This document shows, one piece after another, positions 11,984 through 29,400 of a DNA stretch of 64,000 bases. The DNA lies in NCBI GenBank assembly GCA_025602915.1, contig JAHLJZ010000004.1, positions 434,001 through 498,000 on the forward strand. Direction: 5' to 3'. Source of the stretch: Paraphysoderma sedebokerense. Its lineage: Eukaryota > Blastocladiomycota > Physodermatomycetes > Physodermatales > Physodermataceae. The notes below the pieces were generated by a model. That model was not told the DNA's origin. It saw only the letters and a program-made list of their open reading frames with translations, and did no database searches. A program made the translations under genes and the position numbers. The stretch's first letter is position 1; each line of letters opens with the position of its first letter.

Positions 11984-12341
11984 GATTTCGCTTTTACTTC
12001 AAATTACTAACGAATGTCCTCTGTGCGCTTGAGAAGGCAATATCCGGAGTTGAATGAAGGTCGGGCGGATAGAAAAAATTTTCGAATAGGTAAGGTCATG
12101 TGCAGACATCCGTTTTGTTGGCCAGAGAGACCTGAAACGTCTTGGCGCGACTCATGAACGCCAATTCTCTTAGTTTCAGATCTTGTATTGGGGCTGTCTG
12201 CGCACATCATGGTACCGCAGTGGTACCGCTTGGGCATCGCAAATTGCTGAAAATACACAAAATCAATTAACACGGGAATCTGATAATTGCAAATCGTCTT
12301 GAATAAACTTAATAATATACAATGAAACATTACATTATCAA
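11984..12341. promoter_or_regulatory. bHLH gene promoter region with tandem GGTACCGC sites
   Basis: This 358-bp spacer lies between the RPA190 stop and the bHLH start. GGTACCGC occurs twice, at 12211-12218 and 12222-12229, 11 bases apart, which is about one helical turn. An open frame across most of the spacer (12007-12330, minus) shows no family resemblance and could be leader sequence. Copy at 43523-43880. Confidence 0.4.
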
Positions 12342-18631
<6,290 letters not shown>

Positions 18632-18881
18632 GATGCCGGTTGTGAGATCGAATCACTTTGACAATTAATGGTGGTAAATAAAATACGAAAGTATATGAAT
18701 GCGGGAACTGAAACAAGTGATGTACGAAAGAGAATGAACTTGAATGAATTAAAAAAGAAATGTCGAACGTTGACATCCAAAATCTTTGTTGCTGGCTGTT
18801 TCCATGGAAACGTCGCGTTCCTCTTTGGGAGGTCACAATTCCTCTCTGGACGGCACTCTCGCTCGCCGCCGTCAGATTTTC
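18632..18881. promoter_or_regulatory. Divergent RPA190/xylulokinase promoter
   Basis: This 250-bp spacer lies between two divergent starts. It contains a perfect 14-base palindrome GTTTCCATGGAAAC at 18798-18811, immediately followed by CGTCGCGTT. The palindrome could bind a dimeric factor; it resembles but does not match the RFX X-box. Copy at 50171-50420, palindrome at 50337-50350. Confidence 0.45.
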
Positions 18882-19557
18882 ATGTTCCTCGGCTTCGATC
18901 TTTCCACTCAAGCACTCAAATGATATTGTCAATGAAGATGGCGATGTCGTATACACTGATTCCATCGTATTCGATGCTATCATAGCTTTTTCGAGCGCAG
19001 GACCTATATCTTTCGGGTATTACTCAAATATTGTATTCGATGTTTCGATACATATATGTAATAACATTTTTTTTGCCTTGCATAGAACCGAAAATGGATA
19101 CTACAGATATGATGACGGTTCCGCACTCTGTCCGCCCACTCTGTGGCTTAAAGCGATAGATGAAATATTAGAGAACATGAAGAAAAGTCAAATTCCTTTT
19201 AACAAAGTAAAGGGGATATCCGGGGCGGCTCAGGTAAGAATATTGCAGACTTCCGTTCTGTCGATCCCAATACTGTGTCGTACCAAGGAAAAGTTTATTG
19301 ACTGGAAGTTCAGCAACATGGTTCGGTATATCTATCAAACAGGTTCAACGCCAGAGTTTCGGAGCTAGATCCCTCATCAAATATCTTCGATCAGCTAGCC
19401 GAATTTCGTTCAGAACATGCCCGACCTCCATTCATGTCTGAAATTTTCTCAATTCAAGTATCTCCAATTTGGTTAGACTCTTCTACAAGAAGTCAGTGCA
19501 ACGAACTGACTGCAATCGGCGGAGAAGAGTGGCTATGGTGTAAGACAGGGTCTACGG
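18882..19557 (+). pseudogene. Xylulokinase, 3'-truncated by the duplication junction
   Basis: This is the same sequence as the first third of the gene at 50421-52333. Exons are about 18882-19016, 19086-19233 and 19314 onward. They carry MFLGFDLSTQALK, TENGYYRYDDG, FNKVKGISGAAQ and QHGSVYLSN, and run to CKTGST, where the copy stops at 19557. The next bases, AG then GTAACA, form a splice-donor-like site, so the truncated exon could be spliced onward into BUB3 in frame (see findings). A frame break directly after STQALK is shared with the other copy. The ATP/sugar-binding C-terminal half is absent, so no kinase activity is expected. Confidence 0.85.
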
Positions 19558-19558
19558 A
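19557..19558. other. Duplication junction
   Basis: Left of this point the sequence equals the second copy up to 51096; right of it the sequence is the inferred start of the unit. No transposon, inverted repeat or long homology is visible at the joint. Microhomology cannot be judged because the sequence left of the ancestral unit is outside the window. Confidence 0.75.
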
Positions 19559-19707
19559 GGTAACATCAGTCTTGTTCTGCTGAATCTGGCCCACAGATTT
19601 GTTGATGGGACCGTAAAGTCTATCCTTATGAAAATATCGAGCCGTGACTAAAACTTTGCAATTGAATGCGCATTCGTTTGCCCTTCGAACGCATAATCAA
19701 AACAAAG

Positions 19708-21005
19708 TCGGTTCGATTGTACGATGTAGATTCAAATCGAATGAAACTCAAGTTTGATCAACCTGCTCCTGTCCTAGACGGTTGCTTGCAAGATTCTTCA
19801 ATCGGGTATACAGGAGGTATAGACAAGCGGGTGAAACGGTGAGTGTATGAGTGTCTCGGTTGAGACCAGGATCCTGGAGTAATATGTGTATGACTTGATA
19901 AACTGATCCCTTCTGTCTCATTTATACTATGCATGCTACACAGATTCGACTTCAATGCAGAAACGGAAACGATTATAGGGACACACGATGCCCCTGTTCG
20001 ATGTGTTGCTTATGATAAACAAAATAGTTTGTATCTCCGTGTTGCTAGTTTTCGACCCTTCCCTTCGCTCCATTTTTTCTATGTCGTTCCATACATCCTG
20101 TCGGCGACGGCTAACAGTTTAGTTGCTTAGACCTCCTTATAACCGGCTCATGGGATAAAACGATTCGTCTTTGGGATCCACGAACAAACACACATGTTGG
20201 CACATACCAACAACCGGGCAAAGTGTTTAGCATGGATATATGTAATGGAAGATTGGTCGTTGGTATGTCGCAACGGCATGTATATATTTATGATGTATCA
20301 AATATGGAAGAAGCAGTACAACGGCGAGAAAGCTTTACGAAATATCAGACTCGGTGTGTCCGATCAATGCCCAATGGTGAAGGTAACAATATCAATTTTA
20401 TCCTGTGCGTCTTTTTCCTTTCATGTCGCTTACATTCCAATTTTTTTCTGCAGGGTTTGTTGCTAGCAGTATCGAAGGGCGAGTGGGAGTTGAATTTTTT
20501 GATCCGTCACCAGAGAGTCAGGCCAAGAAATATGCTTTCAAATGTCACCGCCAAACCATTGATGGAATAGATTATGTATACCCTGTCAATGCTTTGGCTT
20601 TTCATCCTATGTAGGTTGCCTTCTTTAGCTGTGCTATCGATTTTATGTTACTATGCTAACACCGTCTTGTGCGATTCTAAATCATTCAGATTTCACACAT
20701 TCGCAACTGGCGGAGGCGACGGCGTCGTTTCAGTATGGGACGCTGAAAAGAAAAAACGAATTAAACAATTCTCAAAATATCCGACATCTGTTGCGGCATT
20801 GTCGTTCAATTATGACGGTACTTTTCTTGCAGTCGCCAGCAGTTATACTTTTGAAGAAGGCGAAAAAGAGTACGTTATCCCCTCACTTTGTGTGCTTCTA
20901 CAAAGAGTACAACTTAACTAACCGTTTTTTGGTGACAGTCATGCGCCAGATTCAATCTTTATTAGACCGATTATAGACTCTGATGTAAAACCGCGTGTAA
21001 AGTGA
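19708..21005 (+). CDS. BUB3: BUB3 spindle-checkpoint WD40 protein, 5'-truncated
   Basis: BUB3 binds phosphorylated MELT motifs of the kinetochore scaffold and recruits BUB1 and BUBR1/Mad3. The readable protein begins [16 protein letters not shown], continues [115 protein letters not shown] and [20 protein letters not shown], and ends DSDVKPRVK before TGA (21003-21005). About 45 residues normally preceding SVRLYDV (start codon and first WD blade) are not found between the junction at 19558 and 19708. This copy therefore lacks its own start and promoter. An unbroken BUB3 may lie left of the window. Splice acceptor at 19707 is inferred. Confidence 0.88.
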
Positions 21006-21212
21006 TAATTGAAAAATTGAGAATGGAGCTGAGAAAGGCTATGTAGAATTAAACAATATAATAAACCAAAAGCGTCAAACTCGCGGGAACTCTATTCAAC
21101 AACGAATAACGCATGACAGCATCTGCTTATACATTGATATACTGGGTCAGCCAATTTTATTACATACATTGCGGCTCTTCAACTTTCGCGTGTTATATAG
21201 GTTACAAAACAT

Positions 21213-22989
21213 TCATCGCTTTGTGTCTCCTGACATTTGAACCCCGATCATTGCACTCCCCAAGTTAACCTCATCGTCGTTTCCGGTGCTCCATGTCATT
21301 TTCGTCTGCATGCCGGCGCTACCAGCTTCATCTAAACTCATAGATCCTACATTCATGTTAAAAGAACTGGAATTGTTGGATCTCGGTAAATCTTGACCAG
21401 AGGACATAGACATGGATAGTCCGCCTATCCCTGGTAAACTGAATGCTGAAGACGATGAAGGGATAGTCATGTTGACGCCTGGTCCAACTCCCACATTTGT
21501 TTTTCCGCCTGAGGGGGGCCCAGAATTAGCGAGCGAAGAATGCTGTTGTTGTAAGTTAGGATTTGACTGCTGCAAAGAATGAACTGATGATGTCGATCTG
21601 TGACCGACTGCTGTATTAGATGACGATGAGTTTGGTAGATTTGACGTTGATAACAGATAGGAATGAGGAGACGACGACGACGAAGTGGAAGACATATGAG
21701 ACAAGTTTCTGTCTGATTCTCTCTTTCCCTTTCCACTCTTTATATCGTCCCCTGGTTGCCATCTTAACCATGTAGCTTTAGGGCCTGCCTTGCTAGATTC
21801 GTGTACCCGAAATCCGAATATTTTCGGAACATATAGCTGCTGCAGGGACGTTGATTCGGTAAGAGAGCTAGAACGGGAATGTCCAAAGCCTTGCGGTCGT
21901 GAACGCAGGCGTGATTTTGGACGGATATCAGCGTGAGCGTCAGTGTCGAAATCGCTTGAACTCGGAACCGGAGAACTCGTAGAAGAAGGATTGAGAGAAG
22001 GAATTGCGTCTTTGGGTTGTAATAAGGAGAGTAACGATGCATAATAGTCGGGAAAAGTTTGAAAAAGTAGGTGGGGAAATGTGGATCCGAAGAAAGCACC
22101 TGCACGCCAAATCAGTTATCAAGCAGTCTCTACTTGTAAAGTAAACTCTGACAGGATTCACTTACCATCAACTCTTTGATATCGGGATCCGCTAGGGTTA
22201 TATATGTCCATACAATTATAGCAGTATACTTTCACGGTATCTAAACCAGGTTGGCTGAAGAATGGGAGCATTAATCAACAAAAATCAATTCGAACGAAAA
22301 AGGTACCGAGACTCACTCATAACGGCCAACTGGAAGTAATGGAAAGTTATAACAGAATGTCCGTGGGCACACTCCGAAGTGTCGGTTTTCTAATTTTTCG
22401 AGCTAACAACAAAAGGCAGTCAAACTTCGCGATGAAATTAGTGGACGCAGCACAGAAAAATAAATCCTACCATTGCGTGAAGGCCTGGCCTTGAACAAAT
22501 ATATCGAGCATGTATCAACCCGTAAAGTAACTCGGCGGATGATTCGATAACCTTCACATCAAGACCTGAAGGAGTGCCTGATGACGACGTTAGTCAATGA
22601 ACTGACCACACATATTTACCATGATTTTACATCCGAATCTGGAAATTAAGAATAATGTAGACTAAGCTACATAATATAATGAAGGCAATCATACCTGAAT
22701 CCGACATATTATCGTATATCTCCATGTCAAGGATGAGGCTGATGGCTTCGGAATAAAATGGTACTGCAGAAGCCAATCCAGTCAAATTGAAATCGTCTTC
22801 GATAAATTCTTCCATGACATGACAAAAGTAATCATGTCCAGGAAGATTGCAGTACCAGTCTATCCATGATTGTCCGGAAGAAGTGTTGGAGGTGAGTGAA
22901 GAATCTGATGACACGGAAGAATATGAGTCGGAAGAGGAATCACTGGAAGTTGCCGAAGAAGCAGAGCCTGAGGAATGCAAAGGATCCAT
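21213..22989 (-). CDS. CKB1: Casein kinase 2 regulatory subunit beta with Ser-rich extensions
   Basis: CK2-beta dimerises through a zinc site and holds two catalytic alpha subunits. The N-terminus is a serine/aspartate-rich extension of about 40 residues (MDPLHSSGSASSATSSDSSS onward) before the family start SWIDWYCNLPGHDYFCHV. Then come FIEDDFNLTGLASAVPFY, LLYGLIHARYI, the zinc ligands CPRTFC and CYNC, and GAFFGSTFPHLLFQTFPDY. Whereas animal CK2-beta ends soon after this point, this protein continues for roughly 200 residues of Ser/Gln/Gly-rich low complexity, ending MIGVQMSGDTKR at 21213. Around five introns. It is divergent from RECQ1. Core identification is firm; the role of the tails is unknown. 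Confidence 0.9.
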
Positions 22990-23225
22990 AGGAGTGACGG
23001 AAAGAATAGTATTTTATATATGTTGCCTGTAGATGAATATATATCCTTGATTGTATATATTGTGGACTCTCAGTGATGATCTGAGAACTGACGGTTCGAG
23101 CCGGAATTTGTTTCGTCGCTCGTCTTTCCACTCGCTTCAATAGTCGCCGGCCTCAGATACAAGTCCACCGGAATTGCGATAATTCAACTTACTTAACATC
23201 TAACTGACCTCATCTGCAGCATTTG
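22990..23225. promoter_or_regulatory. Divergent CKB/RECQ1 promoter
   Basis: This 236-bp spacer lies between the divergent starts at 22989 and 23226. The CKB side has TATATATATT-type AT tracts (about 23010-23060). No named factor site stood out. Confidence 0.45.
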
Positions 23226-26200
23226 ATGCCTCCGATTGACCTTACCGGAGAAATAGATGATCTTGGGCCCCTCCCTCCATCCGTTGAATCGCCTGCAAAT
23301 CAAAATGACCTCCTCAATAACCTTCGGTTGCAAGTCACCAAAGTCGAACAACAGTTGAAGCAAATTGATGTGCAGATTTCTCGCCTGCAAGCACAAAAGC
23401 AACAATTAGAACTGAAAAGATTACATATTAATGAAAAAATCATTCAGGTCGAAGAAGATATTCAGCCACTTGAGATAGTCGATTTCACTTTGGAGTCGTT
23501 TCCGTGGTCTCAAAAACTACGATTATTAGCTCGATCTCATTGGTCAATTACGCAGTTCAGGTTTGTTTTCAATCGACACTCCGAGTATAAGCGGGGTAGC
23601 TAATTACCGAGGATATGTCGAATGATTTAGGAAGAATCAGCTTGATGCTATGAACGCAACATTGTCCGGGCGAGATTTATTCTGCATTATGCCAACAGGT
23701 TACGACATTTTTTTTCTAGTAATCTCGCCACGTATACTCATTTGAACATTCATTATTTATCGTAAAAGGTGGAGGAAAGAGCCTTATCTATCAATTACCT
23801 GCCCTCATCAGCAATGGCGTGACATTGGTAAAAGCTCAGATTGGCGCGCCTTCTTGAAAACCAGTGATTCCTGACCCCTTTTCTTTTAGGTTGTGTCCCC
23901 ACTTGTTTCTCTCATCCATGATCAAGTACTGAACCTACGCGATCGGCAAGTCAATGCTGGCTTGCTGACTGGATCATCGTCTAAGGAAGAGACCAAGGAA
24001 ATCATGGAAAGCATGGTTGACCCTTTGAGTCCAATGAAGTTGTTATACGTTACTCCTGAAAGACTAGCAAAGTCAAAGCGATTCATGTCTCAGCTAGAAA
24101 AAATGCACAAGCTGAATCGCCTCGATCGCATCGTCATTGATGAGGTGCGTTCGCCAACGACTACCTCAGACCGCATGATGAACTAATATATTCTTGCAGG
24201 CACACTGCTGCTCTCAATATGGCCATGATTATCGACCAGATTACAAAAAACTTGGAATCTTAAAAGTATTTGATGTTTGATGTCGCTAATATTCATATTG
24301 ACTTATCGGTTGTCTTTGTGTAGACCTTATTTCCCGAAACGCCAGTCATAGCCTTGACCGCCACATGCCCATCACATATTCTTACCGACGTAATTGAGAT
24401 TCTCAATCTTCAGAAACCTCATCGCCGGCAAGACAAAGGAACCCTTATCTTCAGTAGTTCGCTTGAAAGGCCAAATCTGCGATACTCGGTCGTGTCCAAG
24501 TCATCCTCTGCTGATCAACTATCGCATATGTGTGATTTTATTCTGACCAACTATGAAAATCAGAAGGGTATCGTTTACTGCTTGACAAAGAAAGAAACAG
24601 CCCAAGTCGCAGAGTCTCTGGAAAAAATATCAAAAAGCCGCGTTCAGTGTGGCATCTATCATGCTGATCTAGCTAGTACGGAACGGGAAAGGGTTCATAG
24701 AAATTGGAGGGATGGAAAGATCATGGTGGTTTGTGCGACTATTGCTTTTGGAATGGGTATCGATGTAAGCGATGTTCGATTCGTATTGCACCATTCAGTT
24801 TCTAAAAGCATTGAGAGTACGTTATTTTATATTTTAAAGAATTCTATAAGTCGCCTAATCAGCCGTGACGTAGGTTATTATCAAGAATCGGGTCGTGCCG
24901 GTCGAGACGGCTTACCGGCTGAATGTGTCTTGTATTATAAACCCGCTGACATCTTCCGTCAAACGGTTTTGAACGTCGCCGAATTGGACGGCATTAAAAT
25001 TGCTTACCAGATGCTCCGATACTGTGAAAATGTGTCTACTTGTCGTGTGGGCTTTATGAGAAATTACCTAGGCGACAATATTTCGGCATCCTCTTCCTCC
25101 TCGACATCGAAGAATATCACTCAGTCTTCGGAGCGATTATCAACATGGAAATGTGGTAATTGCGACAATTGCCTCATGTCCCCAGACTCAGTTGTCACCC
25201 AAAATACGACTTCAATTGCGTTTCATATTCTACGGGTTCTAAACATTCTTCCGACAGCTTCAACTCCGCAACGGGTCACATTCCTTCAGCTGATCGATAC
25301 TATACGACTTTCTAAGCATGCATCCCTTCCTGCCTTGACAAATTCTAACTCACCTGAACCAGTTTCCAACCCCAAGAAAATTCCAAAGGATGACATCGAA
25401 AAAGTTTTAATTCAAATGTTACTCAATGGGTTAATCAAAGAAGACTTTCATTTCACTTCTTATTCTACAATCTCCTATATCGTCTTAGACAGGGCTGGTA
25501 AAGATATAGTGAATAGAGGTGGGGTCAATTTTGACTTTCAAACTATAATGGTCAAGGATAACGGACAAACCAAGCGGATCTCACAACCGAAGCCTACCAA
25601 ACGGACAAGTAGAAAGAAGAAAGTTTTGACTTATGATGAAGACGATGAAATTAGAGTCTCCGACAAATTGAATAACAATGCAGAAGAACACAACATCGAT
25701 GACGATGATAACTATGAGACAAATAGTCGCATTTCTTCAACGACCGATATCAATCGAAATCCTATATATAAATCAACGCCGAAGCGAGCCACTCAATTCA
25801 CTGTAAATAAATCAAAACCGATTGAAATCTCTGACTCGGATTCAGATTTTGAAACCAATAATCGCGTCGTTTCCAGTTCTTCGAGCGGGCAATCACAATT
25901 TTCTTCTTCCAATTCTTATTCTGCCAAACGTCAGACCGCATCTAATGCCAATTATTCAGCAACGCAAAAGCGCACAGTCGAAGCTGCGACAACTAGTCCA
26001 TCGGGCGTCAATAAACGCAGGCGTATCATAAACGAATCCAGTGGGGATGAAGTGGCTTATCCTTTCGATGAAAGCAAACGAAGTGGTACTGGAGATTCTA
26101 CATTGGAGAGGCTTGGCAAAATCGCATCAGCAAATCAAAATTCAATTTTGTTTGATGGCGATTCTGACCAGGATTATGAGTCTGATGGGGTTCTCATTGA

Positions 26201-26231
26201 CATCGATTTTGGAGATTTCGGAACGGTTTGA
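23226..26231 (+). CDS. RECQ1-like (RECQL) DNA helicase
   Basis: This is a 3'-5' DNA helicase of the RecQ family acting in replication and repair. ATG 23226 opens [18 protein letters not shown], then a coiled coil of about 60 residues as in animal [17 protein letters not shown] precedes motif 0. Motif I is [16 protein letters not shown]. The DEAH box is split by an intron ([17 protein letters not shown]). Further motifs are [39 protein letters not shown] and [12 protein letters not shown], followed by the zinc ligands YCENVSTCR and CGNCDNC, and the winged helix ending [15 protein letters not shown] 57-base intron inside the GRAGR region (about 24818-24874) has no in-frame stop. The last 230 residues are Ser/Asp-rich and disordered, with [13 protein letters not shown]. 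The stop ends at 26231. Confidence 0.93.
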
Positions 26232-26484
26232 ATAATACGGTAGTAAAAAATGTTGTGGGTCGTAACGTCGAAATCGCCTTTAAAGATTTCAAGAATAGTA
26301 TAATCTAATAAACGCACGAGAAACGCACCACTAGATGTAGAGCAGTATCAATCGAACTTTAACTGGATAATGTATAGTGCAGTGATTTATTACAACAAAA
26401 TGAAATATATGAATACTGTAGTGTTGACAGACATTTTGAAAAAAGGACGGTTATATAAAACTATTCTAGCTATGATTTTACACT
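26232..26484. other. Convergent RECQ1/XMAP215 3' intergenic region
   Basis: This 253-bp AT-rich spacer lies between two converging genes. It contains an AATAAA-like ATAATAAACG stretch near 26302. No gene seen. Confidence 0.4.
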
Positions 26485-29400
26485 TCACTGATCGCTACCT
26501 ACAAGTCCTCCTGCCCCAGGAGCACTTGACGCAGCAGTTGAAGTATTCATTGCTTCTTTCATTTTTGCCAAACGCTCTTTTAAATTATTTACGACACTGA
26601 CTCGTTCCGGATCGATTTGTTTGCGCACTGGAACAGGATTGATGGATGATGAAACCTAAGCGATTGATGTTAATTAGTCAGTACAATGAAGGACATAATG
26701 AATAATAAGGTCAGCTAACCGTAGAAAAAGTTGAGATTGTTTCCGATTTACGAATGGTCATTCCTGTTGAGTCCATGCTATCGATACCATCAAAAGACGG
26801 GACTGACGACGATGTTGTAATGGGCTTAACTGGCACATTCGATCCCTGAGAAATAATGATATTAGCCTCAGCATTTCTGTGCAACTTCAAGATAAGTGAA
26901 TCGACTACGCACGACTTCGGGATTTTTATTTATCTTTGATTGTAATCTCGCTAGCTTTTGCTTAAACATCTCAGATGTTGATCCTTCCGACCCTGCAGCC
27001 ACAGTGGACTTGGCATCAATGCCTAAAAAAGTCATAGATATAAGTCTCTTGATCAGGAACGGAAAAGATGCGGTGAGCACGTACTGGATGACATCCCCGG
27101 TAAAGTCTTCTTGCTCTCTTCCATTTGAATATTACTAAGGTTACGTCGAATATAGCTCTGAAAGTAACTTCCTGTTCTAGCTAAGTGTGCGTTCACCTTT
27201 TCTTCTGCATATGGATGCTCTTTCTGAAAGTTATATAATTCGACGATACCCTATTCCATTATATTGTCAATAAAGTCAGAAATGCATTGGCGAGGAAAAT
27301 CGGCTAACCTGTTTCGACTCCTCTTTAGAACCAATCTTGGTGAATATTCGAACTAATATTTCATTAATAGATGTTTCATCAAGCATTTCCATCGGCTCTT
27401 TCAATGTTTCGGACGAAGCCTGATCAAAACTCTGAACTGACGATATGCCAGAATCTACAGACTGTGCATAGTCATTTGATACCATTTCCGCTTTGGTCGA
27501 TTCCTCTTGTCTCATAACTTGTTTGGTTTCGGGAATGGCGGACGAGGCATTTGAGCTTTCGAAAGGTGTAGGAGCATTGTCGACTGGTTGAGCCATTGTT
27601 GCAGTCAATTTTCTGCTAGACATAGGAGGAGATCCTGCTGGGCTTGCGTGACTGGACACAGCGTTGGTTGGAGTGGCGGCACCAGAGTTCTCCCCAGACA
27701 TTACTCTTTGCATTTTCTTCTTACTTGCATCCAACATGTGCCGCAAATATGTGTAAACATAACTTTTAGTCGGCTCTTGGATTAATCCCAAATGTTCAAA
27801 AATTTCTTCGGATAAGTTAGTGGCGAGTTCATGAAGAATCGTTTTCACAGTTCGAAGAGGCATATCTCCTAACGGCAATTTATCTGTCGCCCGACGTTTC
27901 CACTCTGAGGGTGGGGCGGCTACCAAGAAGATATGAACGTCGAAGAGTAATTGTGACAACTTGAAGTTCGGCATTTTAATAGTCTCTTGAAGAACCTTGG
28001 TCAATTTCCAAAGACACTTCATGACGAGTTCAGCAAACTTGGTTTGAGCCGATGCATGTGGTTCATCGAGGTATGGTAGATTCGATGAAGATTTTTCTAG
28101 TATATTGAGCAGCACACTGGGGAACGACCGAAAAAGTAATGATTAGTGAACAACCAGCTCCGATCTCGCGTTATAAGAGAAAACTAACCTGAATGATGTA
28201 TTGCGATCGCTATTCTCTAAAATTCGAATCATCAATACGTTTAGTGCTCTAGCCAATTGCGGCCCATACTCTAATTGTGGCAGTGTACTATCCAGTAATC
28301 TATGCAATAACTCTTGTAATAGCTGATGCAATGAATCTTTACTTAAAGCCGTCGCACACTCCTTCCGTGAAAACAGTTGCACCAAGGCGTTGATCAAATG
28401 TTTACAAAGACGGGTCAAAGCTGCAGATGCGGCATCTGGAGCGGTGAAGGCTAACCTAACTTGAAGGGTGATAGCGTTGACAAGTTGGTCAATGTGAGGA
28501 TTGATGACTTCGGGAGTTGTGGTAAGTAATTTTTCAAGTTGCTTCAAGGCATCGATAGACTGATAAGCATCACCGGATGTTATTTGGGTGAGGATGAAGT
28601 CGATTATATAGTCCTTCTGCGACGTCGAAGCCCCGTAAACTAAACCTTTTTGCTTATTCAGCGTGGGTGTAGATGTGGTGAAGTTGGGATGATTTATAGT
28701 CTGAGGTAAAGTTTGGATATCAGCGGCCGTGGGTGGAGGCGGGAGGTCGAGTTTGTCAAGGTCAAGAGAAAATTGTTTTCGGGGCAGCGCTTGAGGTTCT
28801 GATTCTAAGGGCGTTGATTCTACATTTGGCATTTCTGGTTTCTCTTCCGAGGAAGATGGAACAGCTGTAGATCGAGGTACCTTTCTTGGACTAGACGCAG
28901 AAGTTTTACGTTCCAGAGATGCAACGTTCGAGACAATCGGATTCGCTGGTTTGGTCCTCTTGAGTCTTTCTTCCAATAACGACTTATCTTTTGGCGAAAG
29001 CCTTCCGATATGTTTCATCACAGCATCTTCACCGACTTGAAGATACGCCTGTACAAGAGCGCCCAAAGCAGCATTCCTGACACTGGAGTCACGGTCGCCA
29101 ATGCATTTAGCAATTTCTGGTAAAGCTTTGGCAGGCTGGCAGACATTCAATCCATTTCGTTGTATCAAGCAGCCAAGTTCATCCAAACACTCTGTTCGAG
29201 TACGAGCATTTTTAGAGCTAGGCCCGCAATCTAGTAAATATTTGAACATCTTGCTGGCAGGATATATTCTTGTAAACTGCTTCATTATACCTCGGATGCG
29301 AGTTCGGATGGTTTCTTTATTGTCTCCAACCTAAATTAGAGCAAACCATGTCATTTAAACATTCAAAAAGATGAATATTGGAGGAACAACATACCTTTCC

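Noticed and set aside
12007-12330. 107-codon minus-strand open frame upstream of bHLH
   Set aside because: No recognisable domain; it lies in the leader and spacer. Kept only as possible untranslated leader.
19570-19660. WDRKVYPYEN in the BUB3 frame, resembling a WD repeat end
   Set aside because: It is flanked by stops on both sides and would duplicate the SVRLYDV segment that follows; judged chance.
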